From Versatilivorator sp963663845 (GTDB lineage Bacteria > Acidobacteriota > Terriglobia > Versatilivoradales > Versatilivoraceae), in NCBI GenBank assembly GCA_963663845.2, contig OY760650.2:3038001-3102000 (forward strand): DNA of 64,000 bases, written 5' to 3'. Shown here in pieces: positions 41,001-45,187 of this stretch. Both the position numbers and the translations under genes were made by a program. The notes below the pieces were generated by a model that saw only the letters and a program-made list of their open reading frames with translations, ran no database searches and had not been told where the DNA came from. Each line of letters begins with the position of its first letter. Position 1 is the first letter of the stretch.

Positions 41001-44000
41001 TCCGTGCCGTTGGTCAGGCCGGTCACCGCGTGGCTGGCCGTGGCCGGGCCGCTGGGCGTGATGGCCTGCCAGGCGCCGAAGTCGCCGGTGGTCTTCTGCC
41101 GGTACTGCCAGGAGGAGGCGCCCGCCTGGGCCGTCCAGGACAGCGTGACCCGGGCGTCGCCGGGGGTGGCGGTCAGGCCGGCGGGCTTGACCGGCGATTC
41201 CCACGGGGTCTGCTTCACCGGGTCCGACGCGAACCCGAAGCCGGCGGCGTTCACCGCCCGCACCTGGAACGTATATTCCGTGCCGGCCAACAGATCCCGC
41301 ACGGTGTGTCCGGTGGTGGCGGCGCCGCTGCGGGGCACGCTCATCCAGCCCGTCCAGCGGGCGCTCCCGGCCTTCTGCCGGTACTGCCAGCCCATGGTCC
41401 CGGCTATCGCGTCCCAACTCAGCACCACCCGCCGGTCGCCGGTCGCCGCCCCCACTCCGGTGGGCTTGGGCGGCCGCGACGCCTTCGGGGTCTGCTTCAC
41501 CGGGTCCGACTTCGGGCCATCTCCGCCGGCGTTGCGCGCCCGCACCTCGAAGGTGTATTCCGTGTCGTTGGTCAGGCCGGTCACCGCGTGGCCGGCCGTG
41601 GCCGGGCCGCTGGGCGTGATGGTCTGCCAGTCGCCGAAGTCGCCGGTGGTCTTCTGCCGGTACTGCCAACTCACCGCGGCCGCCTGGGCCGTCCAGGACA
41701 GCGTGACCCGGGCGTCGCCCCGCGTCGCCGTCAGGCCGGCGGGCTTGGCCGGCTTGGCGACCGGGGTCGCCGAGGCCCGGTTCGTGGTTGTGGTTCTCAG
41801 ATTGGAGCCGGCGCCGAATTGCGCCACCACCTCGAAGGTATAGGAGACGCCGTTGGTCAGGCCCGTCACCGTGTGACCGGTCGTCCCGCGTCCTCCGATC
41901 CGCTGTTTCGAGGAGAACACGCCGGTTCCTTCTGCCTGCCGGTAGAACCACGCACTCGCGCTGGGCAGGGCGTACCAGGTCAGCGCCACCTGTCCGTCGC
42001 CTGCGACCGCCTGCAACGTGGTTCGGGGGAACAGCGTATCCGGGGTCACCGTCGCCGAATCCGAGGCGGGCCCGGCGCCGGCGGCATTCACCCCCCGCAC
42101 CTGAAAGTCGTAGGCCCTCGCCGACACCAGGTCCTCCACTTCGAACAAGTTGGTCGTGCCGGTATCCCGGGACTCCGCCACGGTCCAGGCGCCCCAAGTT
42201 CCGCCGCTCCGACGTTGCCGGTACTCCCACCCGGTCGCGTCCTGCTGCGAGTTCCATAGCAGGAGGACCGCTTGGACGGCCGCGACCCCGCGCAGGTTGG
42301 CGGGCTTCCCGGGCAGCGCCACCGGGGTCGCCGTCACGTTGCCCGACTCGGGGCTGGCGCCGTGCCCATTGGATGCCCGCACCCGGAAGGTGTATTCCAC
42401 GCCGTTGGTCAGGCTTCCCACGGTGACGCTGTTCGTGGAGGCGCTGCTCCCCGGGATGGCGATCAGGGCGGTGAAGTTGCCGCTCCCGGCCCGGTACCGG
42501 TACTGCCAGCTTTCCGCCACCGCCTGGGCGTCCCAGGACAGCGTGACCTGCCGGTCGCTTACCGTGGCCGTCACCCGGGGTTGTTCGGGGGGTCCCAACG
42601 CCGGGGTCGCCGTCACCGGGTCCGACGCCGGGCCGTCGCCCACGACGTTCGTCGCCCGCACCTCGAAGGTGTATTCGGCGCCGTTGGCCAGGCCGCGCAG
42701 GGTGTGGCCGGTGGTCGCGGGGCCGCTCATGGGCACGGCCGTCCAGGTGCTCCAGGTGGCGCTTCCCGCCCGCTGCCGGTAATCCCAGGAGTCCGCGGTC
42801 GCCAGCGCGGTCCAGCTCAGCGTCACCCGTCGATTGCCCCCCAGCGCGGTCACCCCGGCGGGCTTGGGCGGCCGCCCCGGGACGGCCGTCACCGGGTCCG
42901 ACGCCGGCCCGTCGGCGTAAGCGTTCCTGGCGCGCACCTCGAAGGTGTATTCGGCGCCGTTGGCCAGGCCCGTCACCGCGTGGCTGGCCGTGGCCGGGCC
43001 GCTGGGCGTGATGGCCTGCCAGGCGCCGAAGTCGCCGGTGGTCTTCTGCCGGTACTGCCAGGAGGAGGCGGCCGCCTGGGCCGTCCAGGACAGCGTGACC
43101 CGCCCGTCGCCGCGCGCCGCCGTCAGGCCGGCGGGCTTGACCGGCAGGGCGCGCGGGGTCTCCGTCACCGGGTCCGAGGCCGGCCCGCGGCCGCTCCGGT
43201 TCCTGGCGCGCACCTCGAAGGTATATTGGGTGTCGTTGGTCAGGTTGCGGACGAGGTGGCCGGCGGTGGCGGCGCCGCTGCGCGGCACGGTCTTCCAGCT
43301 TCCGAAGTCGCGGCCGGTCTTCTGCCGGTATTCCCAGGAGGTGGCGAGCGCCTGGGCCGTCCAGGACAGCGTGACCCGGGCGTCGCCGCGCGTCGCCGTC
43401 AGGCCGGCGGGCTTGGCGGGCGGCCCCCGCGGGGTCGCCTTCACCGGGTCGGACGCCGGCCCGTTGCCGTGCACGTTCATCGCCCGCACCTGGAAGCTGT
43501 GTTCCGTCTCGTTGGCCAGGCCGGTCACCAGGTGCCCGGCCGTCGCGTAGCCGCTGCCGGGGACGTAGCGCCAGTCGCCGTAGTCGCCGGTGGTCTTGCG
43601 CCGGTACTCCCAGCCGCTGGCGGTCGCCAGCGCCGTCCAGCTCAGCCGGACCTGCGCGTTGCCCGCCTGCGCCGTCAATCCGGCCGGCTTCGCCGGCGCC
43701 GCCGCCACCGGAACGGCCGACGCCCGGTTCGACGGCGGGCCCTTGCCGGCCGGGTTCACCAATCTCACCCAGAAGTGGTGGAGACTGCCGTTTGCGTCTG
43801 CGGCCGCCCCGAACACATATGGCGAGGTAACATTCCCGTATGAGGTTGGCCAAGGGTCATCTGGTGGCGACGGGTCCGCCGATCGGCTGAACACCAATTG
43901 CCAGTTGTCACCCGCCTGCGCGAACGATCCATCCCAGGTCAGGGTCACCTTCCGGTCGCCCGGCGTGGCAACCAGGGTGGTCACCTTCGGCGGCACGTCG

Positions 44001-44347
44001 CGCAACCGGGCGGACACGGGGTCCGACGGCTCGCCGACCTGGCTGGATTTCACCGCCCGTACCTGGAAGGTGTACTCCGTGCCGGGCCTCGTGACCCCTG
44101 CCCTGTATGTGGAGTTGTCCAAGGCCAGATGAAAATAGCCGTCGTAGTCGCCGCCGGCCGTGAACTTGACCCGGTACTGATACGACGTCGCCCCCGCAAC
44201 CGGGTTGAATCGCAACTCGAACGTCGTGCGGTCCCATTGATGCAGCGTGAGGTCGGTGACCTTCCCCGGCGCCTGCGCTTCGGCAACGGCGGGCAGCAGC
44301 AGGGCGCTGCATGCGAGCAGGGCGATAGTGAGGTGGACGGGTTTCAT
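20081..44347 (-). CDS. Giant secreted multi-domain adhesin-like protein, 8088 residues
   Basis: One uninterrupted frame. Order (approximate residues): signal peptide ending AVAEAQA (1-25); about 22 fibronectin type III domains (26-2100; starts such as KPAGLTATRGDARVTLSWTA); three putative-Ig (He_PIG) domains (2105-2385; TVANQSWTENQAIPTLSLP); 36 Calx-beta-like repeats of 121 or 122 residues (2385-6740), Asp- and Thr-rich and probably calcium-binding; one divergent Calx-beta domain (6740-6850); three cadherin repeats (6853-7166); a tandem-95-type and a cadherin-like domain (7166-7350); a linker with Gly-rich MGGFGPGGG repeats (7420-7500); an autotransporter-like beta-barrel (7530-7876); and a tail with half a Calx-beta domain and one FN3 domain. 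It should be a surface or secreted adhesin. The ribosome binding site before ATG at 44347 is weak (GGAG, 13 bases away). The barrel is not C-terminal, which is odd for an autotransporter. Confidence 0.9.
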   Translation of the reverse strand: MKPVHLTIALLACSALLLPAVAEAQAPGKVTDLTLHQWDRTTFELRFNPVAGATSYQYRVKFTAGGDYDGYFHLALDNSTYRAGVTRPGTEYTFQVRAVKSSQVGEPSDPVSARLRDVPPKVTTLVATPGDRKVTLTWDGSFAQAGDNWQLVFSRSADPSPPDDPWPTSYGNVTSPYVFGAAADANGSLHHFWVRLVNPAGKGPPSNRASAVPVAAAPAKPAGLTAQAGNAQVRLSWTALATASGWEYRRKTTGDYGDWRYVPGSGYATAGHLVTGLANETEHSFQVRAMNVHGNGPASDPVKATPRGPPAKPAGLTATRGDARVTLSWTAQALATSWEYRQKTGRDFGSWKTVPRSGAATAGHLVRNLTNDTQYTFEVRARNRSGRGPASDPVTETPRALPVKPAGLTAARGDGRVTLSWTAQAAASSWQYRQKTTGDFGAWQAITPSGPATASHAVTGLANGAEYTFEVRARNAYADGPASDPVTAVPGRPPKPAGVTALGGNRRVTLSWTALATADSWDYRQRAGSATWSTWTAVPMSGPATTGHTLRGLANGAEYTFEVRATNVVGDGPASDPVTATPALGPPEQPRVTATVSDRQVTLSWDAQAVAESWQYRYRAGSGNFTALIAIPGSSASTNSVTVGSLTNGVEYTFRVRASNGHGASPESGNVTATPVALPGKPANLRGVAAVQAVLLLWNSQQDATGWEYRQRRSGGTWGAWTVAESRDTGTTNLFEVEDLVSARAYDFQVRGVNAAGAGPASDSATVTPDTLFPRTTLQAVAGDGQVALTWYALPSASAWFYRQAEGTGVFSSKQRIGGRGTTGHTVTGLTNGVSYTFEVVAQFGAGSNLRTTTTNRASATPVAKPAKPAGLTATRGDARVTLSWTAQAAAVSWQYRQKTTGDFGDWQTITPSGPATAGHAVTGLTNDTEYTFEVRARNAGGDGPKSDPVKQTPKASRPPKPTGVGAATGDRRVVLSWDAIAGTMGWQYRQKAGSARWTGWMSVPRSGAATTGHTVRDLLAGTEYTFQVRAVNAAGFGFASDPVKQTPWESPVKPAGLTATPGDARVTLSWTAQAGASSWQYRQKTTGDFGAWQAITPSGPATASHAVTGLTNGTEYSFEVRARNAHADGPASDPVTETPGRPPKPAGVTAQGSHQSVALGWTALATADSWEYRQRVGSAAWGAWTAVPMSGAATTGHVVTGLTNGAAYTFEVRAKNVVGEGPASDSATATPTEFRPQKPTGFRVTGGDGEVTLRWDSMAGASAWWIEWSAVGTIFGGSRSLSDGQATGYEVTGLTNDTTYTFRIRARRVHQGQGYNGPFSEVLSATPRALPAKPTGLAASYVAPSGVSLQWDAPSGWRTLSWECRQRTGSAPWGAWTACAPATPSGSKFSFSVSALAPLTAYSFQVRAVNSTGAGPASDSATETTGFGVPPAGFRVRAGDGEVTLSWDALSGVDEWKWQQAVEGGSFGASNTISDGGATSHKVTGLTNGTSYTFRIQARKTQGNTVTSPFSQGRAATPFARPGKPAGLTAMAGDRQVTLSWDALAAASSWEYRFRAGTRTFGDWIAGPGDGAATTRYAVPNLTNGAVHTFEVRGRNAAGPGPKSDPATATPKAAPAKPALTARPGDRRVVLSWPAQAVSDSWEYRQTRGAGASDVWRPVPFSSAATTGYTPRGLNNYSSYTFQARARNASGPGPASAEVTDIPQPPPSAPRITRIRLDNRLLHVYWDRLPRVTGWQYRSRTEQGPGPWSEWATVSGGGSTTDVKITGLTNGVRYDVELRAVNRSGPGPATRRGGAPISQAPPVTSSLTAQPGDRLVVLTWDDHGKREYWEYRYRAGNGSWRAWTDVPDRFTVTFAHAVTGLTNGVEYTFELRAVNAVGTGPAATATAMPMARTARPPKIGFNISPYGAASLNHVKMILNTHPDVTSYQYRFRSVEVGCASTPPSGGTWSAWANVPRPGRSWRERVFTVSALHPVPQLTCFVFQVRGVNNAGHGHASDVTGQHQIERTAYASPPRSSLAATPGAGQVRLAWPAQRSARSWQYRYQVARSGGASAAGGVWRPVPRSGASTTGHLVTGLTNGTTYAFEVQAANTFGFGDVSETATATPGPSFGEGTVANQSWTENQAIPTLSLPAAVGGNGALAYSVSPLPAGLRFDGAMRQITGTPTDPQAAATHTYTARDVDGNTASLRFDITIAPDVTLRFEETVSDQSWVEDSAIATLTLPAGLGGDGALTYSLAPPLPTGLRFNSVTREITGTPTTVTAAATYTYTVTDGDEVDPDTATLTFKIAIVEDTTPSFGSQTIANRSWTVGEAITALALPEATGGNAPLSYDLSPDPPDGLTLAAATRRITGTPTTVQAAATYTWRVTDIDGDTATLTFDIAVVTPGVEVATSPLSVTEGSSATYTLKLTAKPTHNVTITITRKTGGDADLTLADTDSDTDGTQNTLTFTSVNWNTAQTLTVNAAEDEDTAAGTATFEHAASSTDNRFGSSLTIGNLVANEVENDMAGVTVATSPLSVTEGSNATYTLVLTAKPTANVTITITKANGGDADLTLADTDPDTDGAQNTLTFTDANWNTAQTLTVNAAEDEDTATGTATFEHAASSTDNRFGSSLEIDDLVANEVENDMAGVTVATSPLSVTEGSNATYTLVLTAKPTANVTITITKANGGDADLTLADTDSDTDGTQNTLTFTSVNWNTTQTLTVNAAEDEDTAEGAATFEHAASSTDNRYDSSLAIDDLVANEVENDMAGVTVATSPLSVTEGSNATYTLVLTAKPTHNVTITITKANGGDADLTLADTDPDTDGTQNTLTFTSVNWNTAQTLTVNAAEDEDTATGTATFEHAASSTDTRYGSSLAIGDLVANEDENDMAGVTVATSPLSVTEGSNATYTLVLTAKPTHNVTITITKANGGDADLTLADTDSDTDGTQNTLTFTSVNWNTAQTLTVNAAEDEDTSEGAATFEHAASSTDTRYGSSLAIGDLVANEDENDMAGVTVATSPLSVTEGSNATYTLVLTAKPTHNVTITITKANGGDADLTLADTDSDTDGTQNTLTFTSVNWNTAQTLTVNGAEDEDTSEGTATFEHAASSTDNRYGSSLAIGDLVANEDENDMAGVTVATSPLSVTEGSSATYTLKLTAKPTHNVTVTITRKTGGDTDLTLADTDSDTDGTQNTLTFTSVNWNTAQTLTVNAAEDEDTAAGTATFEHAASSTDTRYGSSLAIGDLVANEDENDMAGVEVKTSPLSVTEGSSATYTLKLTAKPTHNVTITITKANGGDADLTLADTDSDTDGTQNTLTFTSVNWNTAQTLTVNAAEDEDTSEGTATFEHAASSTDNRYGSALEIGDLVANEDENDMAGVDITPTALNVNEGSSATYTLVLTAKPTHNVTITITRKTGGDTDLTLADTDSDTDGTQNTLTFTSVNWNTAQTLTVNAAEDEDTSEGAATFEHAASSTDTRYGSSLEIGDLVANEDENDMAGVTVATSPLSVTEGSSATYTLKLTAKPTHNVTVTITRKTGGDTDLTLADTDSDTDGTQNTLTFTSVNWNTAQTLTVNAAEDEDTSEGAATFEHAASSTDTRYGSALTIGDLVANEDENDMAGVTVATSPLSVTEGSNATYTLVLTAKPTANVTITITKANGGDADLTLADTDSDTDGTQNTLTFTDANWNTAQTLTVNAAEDEDTSEGTATFEHAASSTDTRYGSSLAIGDLVANEDENDMAGVTVATSPLSVTEGSSATYTLKLTAKPTHNVTITITKANGGDADLTLADTDPDTNGAQNTLTFTSVNWNTAQTLTVNAAEDDDTSEGSATFEHAASSTDNRYGASLAIGDLVANEDENDMAGVDITPTALNVNEGSSATYAVKLTAKPTHDVTVTVATKSTPTPDGDLSFDTDTGTTGQQTTLTFTDANWNTAQDVTVKAAEDEDTAAGSATFKHTASSTDTRYGSALTIDDVVATEVENDSAGVEVKTSPLSVTEGSNATYTLKLTAKPTHNVTITITKANGGDADLTLADTDSDTDGTQNTLTFTSVNWNTAQTLTVNAAEDEDTSEGTATFEHAASSTDNRYGSSLEIGDLVANEVENDMAGVTVATSPLSVTEGSNATYTLVLTAKPTHNVTITITKANGGDADLTLADTDSDTDGTQNTLTFTSVNWNTAQTLTVNAAEDEDTATGTATFEHAASSTDNRYGSSLEIDDLVANEVENDMAGVEVATSPLSVTEGSSATYTLKLTAKPTHNVTVTITRKTGGDTDLTLADTDSDTDGTQNTLTFTSVNWNTAQTLTVNAAEDEDTATGTATFEHAASSTDTRYGSALAIGDLVANEVENDSAGVTVATSPLSVTEGSNATYTLVLTAKPTHNVTITITKANGGDADLTLADTDSDTDGTQNTLTFTSVNWNTAQTLTVNAAEDEDTAAGAATFEHAASSTDTRYGSSLAIGDLVANEDENDMAGVTVATSPLSVTEGSSATYTLKLTAKPTHNVTITITRKTGGDADLTLADTDSDTDGTQNTLTFTDANWNTAQTLTVNAAEDEDTSEGAATFEHAASSTDNRYGSSLEIGDLVANEVENDSAGVTVATSPLSVTEGSSATYTLKLTAKPTHNVTITITRKTGGDTDLTLADTDPDTDGTQNTLTFTSVNWNTAQTLTVNAAEDEDTSEGTATFEHAASSTDNRYGSSLEIGDLVANEDENDMAGVDITPTALNVNEGSSATYTLVLTAKPTHNVTITITRKTGGDTDLTLADTDSDTDGTQNTLTFTSVNWNTAQTLTVNAAEDEDTSEGAATFEHAASSTDTRYGSSLEIGDLVANEDENDMAGVTVATSPLSVTEGSSATYTLKLTAKPTHNVTVTITRKTGGDTDLTLADTDSDTDGTQNTLTFTSVNWNTAQTLTVNAAEDEDTSEGAATFEHAASSTDTRYGSALTIGDLVANEDENDMAGVTVATSPLSVTEGSSATYTLKLTAKPTHNVTITITKANGGDADLTLADTDSDTDGTQNTLTFTSVNWNTAQTLTVNAAEDDDTSEGTATFEHAASSTDTRYGSALTISDLVANEVENDMAGVTVATSPLSVTEGSSATYTLKLTAKPTHNVTITITRKTGGDTDLTLADTDPDTDGTQNTLTFTSVNWNTAQTLTVNAAEDEDTSEGAATFEHAASSTDTRYGSSLAIGDLVANEDENDMAGVTVATSPLSVTEGSNATYTLVLTAKPTHNVTITITKANGGDADLTLADTDPDTDGAQNSLTFTSVNWNTAQTLTVNAAEDEDTSEGAATFEHAASSTDTRYGSSLAIGDLVANEDENDMAGVTVATSPLSVTEGSNATYTLVLTAKPTHNVTITITKANGGDADLTLADTDSDTDGTQNTLTFTSVNWNTAQTLTVNAAEDEDTAAGSATFKHTASSTDTRYGSALTIDDVVATEVENDSAGVEVKTSPLSVTEGSNATYTLKLTAKPTHNVTVTITRKTGGDTDLTLADTDPDTDGTQNTLTFTSVNWNTAQTLTVNAAEDEDTSEGTATFEHAASSTDTRYGSSLAIGDLVANEDENDMAGVTVATSPLSVTEGSNATYTLVLTAKPTHNVTITITKANGGDADLTLADTDSDTDGTQNTLTFTSVNWNTAQTLTVNAAEDEDTSEGTATFEHAASSTDNRYGSALEIGDLVANEDENDMAGVDITPTALNVNEGSSATYAVKLTAKPTHDVTVTVATKSTPTPDGDLSFDTDTGTTGQQTTLTFTDANWNTAQDVTVKAAEDEDTAAGSATFKHTASSTDTRYGSALTIDDVVATEVENDSAGVEVKTSPLSVTEGSNATYTLKLTAKPTHNVTITITKANGGDTDLTLADTDPDTDGTQNTLTFTSVNWNTAQTLTVNAAEDEDTSEGTATFEHAASSTDTRYGSALEIGDLVANEDENDMAGVTVATSPLSVTEGSSATYTLKLTAKPTHNVTITITRKTGGDTDLTLADTDPDTDGTQNTLTFTSVNWNTAQTLTVNAAEDEDTAEGTATFEHAASSTDTRYGSALEIGDLVANEDENDMAGVDITPTALNVNEGSSATYAVKLTAKPTHDVTVTVATKSTPTPDGDLSFDTDTGTTGQQTTLTFTDANWNTAQDVTVKAAEDDDTAAGSATFKHTASSTDTRYGSALTIDDVVATEVENDSAGVEVKTSPLSVTEGSNATYTLKLTAKPTHNVTITITKANGGDTDLTLADTDPDTDGTQNTLTFTSVNWNTAQTLTVNAAEDEDTSEGTATFEHAASSTDTRYGSSLAIGDLVANEDENDMAGVTVATSPLSVTEGSSATYTLKLTAKPTHNVTITITRKTGGDTDLTLADTDPDTDGAQNTLTFTSVNWNTAQTLTVNAAEDEDTSEGTATFEHAASSTDTRYGSALEIGDLVANEDENDMAGVTVATSPLSVTEGSSATYTLKLTAKPTHNVTITITRKTGGDTDLTLADTDSDTDGTQNTLTFTSVNWNTAQTLTVNAAEDEDTSEGTATFEHAASSTDTRYGSALAIGDLVANEVENDMAGVTVATSPLSVTEGSSATYTLKLTAKPTHNVTITITRKTGGDTDLTLADTDPDTNGAQNTLTFTSVNWNTAQTLTVNAAEDEDTSEGAATFEHAASSTDNRYGASLAIGDLVANEDENDMAGVDITPTALNVNEGSSATYAVKLTAKPTHDVTVTVATKSTPTPDGDLSFDTDTGTTGQQTTLTFTDANWNTAQDVTVKAAEDEDTAAGSATFKHTASSTDTRYGSALTIDDVVATEVEKNRAGVTPTVRLSAEPNPKVREGLPVRVMARLSSALPASVVIPLTLTAGSAEPEDYGSLSSITISSGSTTGSDLISTTQDEDEDDETFTVAFGKLPSSVRRGNPDSVTVTILDATSANGPPAFGKASYRFKLRENRNGSRHPVALGTVAAEDPGGDPITYSLVSGGSGRFAVGSTDGAVTYVGSGEDYESEPNRFELTVQARDPQGAQARVQVVVSVTNQNESPAFWKASYRFGLRENRNGSRHPVALGEVVADDPDGDAMTYSLISGDAERFAVGSTDGAVTYVGSGEDYESEPNRFELTVQARDPQGAQAQVQVVVSVTNVNEPPVFRETSYGFELRENRNGSRHPVALGAVAADDPDGDAMTYSLIPGDGKRFAVGSTDGAVTYVGSGEDYESEPNRFELTVRARDPKRAEARVQVVVSVTNVNEPPEAEDDTVETSEDVPVLIDVLANDADPDGDSLNIASVSAPSHGTARVAPGGVTYTPEANYHGTDGFTYVASDGNGLTDEATVAVTVVPVNDAPTAVGVIPDQRLDEGREEATVEVAPYFEDIDGDALTYRAASSEPAVAAVSMEGSVLTLMPVGYGSAMVTVTAEDKGGLTATQTFAVGVSDRLTRKVVTDTLAGMSRSHLASLRMTLGRRMPAQQAEGGSRLTVLGRSVPLNNASAQQAAAQLLKGWAGGAGHDVGWGGGPGPGTPAGYGTPWMGLASPGGAAMGTARGRAGFGSAGGMGGFEPGGAMGGFGPGGGVGGFGPGRGRGGLAAGMSPFGGLGAGRDPLRGSEFQWALGGGETEGERPSGRRWQVWGQGDVQTFAGSPSAATRYEGDLRTGYLGVDTVLSERWLAGVAVSRSTGAGDWQSGSVGGALSTSLMAAYPYVQWSAGANSAWAALGGGRGTAENARESGRAGTSDLGLRLGLVEARRDLDPLGGVSLGVRADAAWAQLRTGTGEETIDRQRAAVSQLRVGTEVSRSLQWDKGLSLSPFGEVHLRRDGGAGQTGMGLEVVAGTRLAAGRLRVEAQGRMLVLHSASGYRERGLGVKVSVGEGNREGLSLSVTPRWGDAAEGGGTLWQEQVYRGYLPEAANQWGMEARGEYGTRLPSGRLLTWFGSMNQSSQGRRLLFGARVGLSSPDQPGQPLWGALWGAGAKGDTAQRVAVAAGEDANGKDDTATLTRAASGASGYVGVTRSAAVTVNDNHRPDPIEPSVPAARLSASPNPKAREGPPISRTMSMTRLPRPTNLRARAGSGGTRISWSAVAGASQYTAQYRLAGYADPWSIKCDPALSRNILGCTTDANGITDTEFTPRLHYTIYEVRVKASGPSHGDSLWTEPLRFWVDFRGSDTAPEPDPPEP
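20720..21750 (-). other. Autotransporter-like beta-barrel region of the giant protein
   Basis: Alternating hydrophobic/polar strands with Gly and aromatic residues, from WQVWGQGDVQTFAG through YLGVDTVLSERWLAGVAVSR and YPYVQWSAGANSAWAALGGG to LLTWFGSMNQSSQGRRLLF. This block is like the barrels at the C-terminus of FN3/cadherin/Calx-beta autotransporters. About 210 residues follow it, whereas barrels of this kind normally end the protein with an aromatic residue. Confidence 0.65.
22850..23800 (-). repeat. Three cadherin-type repeats, nearly identical in DNA
   Basis: Three ~312 bp coding units, each with LRENRNGSRHPVALG, a DPxGDxxTYSL segment and GSTDGAVTYVGSGEDYESEP. The acidic DxD and xDYE positions are those that bind calcium in cadherins. 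DNA identity between units is high, pointing to recent duplication. Confidence 0.8.
24130..37195 (-). repeat. Calx-beta-like coding array, 36 units of 363 or 366 bp
   Basis: Anchors recur every 363 bases from 24177 to 36894, except four 366-base type-B units (24177-24542, 25995-26360, 27087-27452, 32535-32900). Type A carries SPLSVTEGS, NVTITIT, LTLADTD and NWNTAQTLTVNAAEDED; type B carries TPTALNVNEGS, VATKSTPTPDGDLSFDTDTG and NWNTAQDVTVKAAEDED. Variation between type-A units is limited to a handful of two- or three-state positions in changing combinations. The reading frame is kept throughout. Confidence 0.92.
29565..30342. repeat. Segmental duplication within the array (partner 33561-34338)
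   Basis: These 778 bases, a little over two units and including one A/B chimeric unit, read as identical to 33561-34338, 3996 bases away. The match breaks at 29564/33560 and at 30343/34339. Neighbouring units differ at several positions, so this is a discrete copy event. Confidence 0.75.
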
Positions 44348-44455
44348 ATTCGGGAAAGGTGCTCCGTTACAAGCCTTCTGCTATAGACAGCACATTCCCG
44401 TGCAGGCTCGGCCAAGACTCCAACGGCAAGAGAGACGAAGGACAGAGGATCTTCC
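44348..44455. other. 5' flank of the giant gene, no gene
   Basis: About 110 bases upstream of the giant gene. No convincing promoter or gene is visible; the moderate AT content around 44370-44400 could hold the promoter. Confidence 0.3.
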
Positions 44456-44614
44456 TTATTGCTCTGCGCCGCGGACGGCTACTCGATCGCCGTCGAAGTC
44501 CTCCCTGGAAACACCGGTGACGCCGGCACTGCCGCCTCGCAGATCGGCAAGATCCGGGATCGATTCCGGGTCTGCCGCATCACCCCGGGGGGGAGTGACC
44601 GAGGCATGACCCCC
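44456..44614 (+). pseudogene. Remnant of an IS1634-like (IS4 superfamily) transposase
   Basis: A short open stretch reads DGYSIAVEVLPGNTGDAG, then SQIGKIRDRFRV and SDRGM. This matches the catalytic core of IS1634-type transposases, where GxPVAVEVFPGNTxD, QIxKLRERFG and VGDRGM occur. Only about 50 of more than 500 residues remain, the VGDRGM segment is disturbed, and no terminal inverted repeats are seen. It is an old insertion remnant beside the giant gene. Confidence 0.6.
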
Positions 44615-44701
44615 GCCGCGGGCATGCGCCTTGCCCGTCGCTACGGGGGCGAAAAACACTTCGACATCACCGCTACCCAACAGGGGCTGCAACGGTCCCG
44701 C

Positions 44702-44770
44702 AAGCCCAAGCCCAAGCCCAAGCCCAAGCCCAAGCCCAAGCCCAAGCCCAAGCCCAAGCCCAAGCCCAAG
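44702..44770. repeat. (AAGCCC)11 hexanucleotide microsatellite
   Basis: Eleven perfect copies of AAGCCC run from 44702 to 44767, followed by AAG. On the plus strand this reads Lys-Pro repeats, on the minus strand Gly-Leu. It is followed by an AT-rich stretch (44771-44850), unlike the surrounding GC-rich DNA. It is not inside a convincing gene. Confidence 0.9.
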
Positions 44771-45025
44771 CAAATTATATCAAATTAAAGTGTATTTTTT
44801 GTGAATACAGGCCTAATTATTGTGTATTTATTATGTATAGTTTGGGTCGGCGCCGGCACCTTGTGGAGGTCGGACGGGATAAAAACGAAGACAGGCGGAA
44901 TTGCTCGAACGACAAGCGGCAACACCATGCTTCTGCAACGTTGCTACCTCGACAGGACTTTGCTTCCTTCGCAAGCATTCCCTCGATATCGGATGTCACC
45001 CCCCGATCAAGAACTCGTCGATCCG

Positions 45026-45175
45026 TTCATTGGTGTATATTCGTGTCCATTGGTGGTTCCCCGTTCCCCGTCGAGGACGTCTCTTTTTCGTTGGTGTCTT
45101 TCCTGGCGGCCCTTCGTGGTCCTTGGCGTCACTTCGCGGATCACTCTTTTTCTTTTGTTTCAAACGAACTGTTCG
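45026..45175. repeat. Dispersed TTCGTGG-rich intergenic repeat, copy 2
   Basis: Shows the same order of motifs as copy 1: GTTCATTGGTG and TTCGTGTCCATTGGTGG first, then TTGGTGTCTTTCCTGGCGGC and a CTCTTTTTC-type end. It forms the leader just ahead of the acylase ribosome binding site. The interval 44771-45187 contains no gene. Confidence 0.65.
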
Positions 45176-45187
45176 AGGAGACTGGCG

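Noticed and set aside
44459..44788. 109-residue plus-strand protein ending in Lys-Pro repeats
   Set aside because: The first part is a transposase scrap and the second a microsatellite; no ribosome binding site and no coherent protein.
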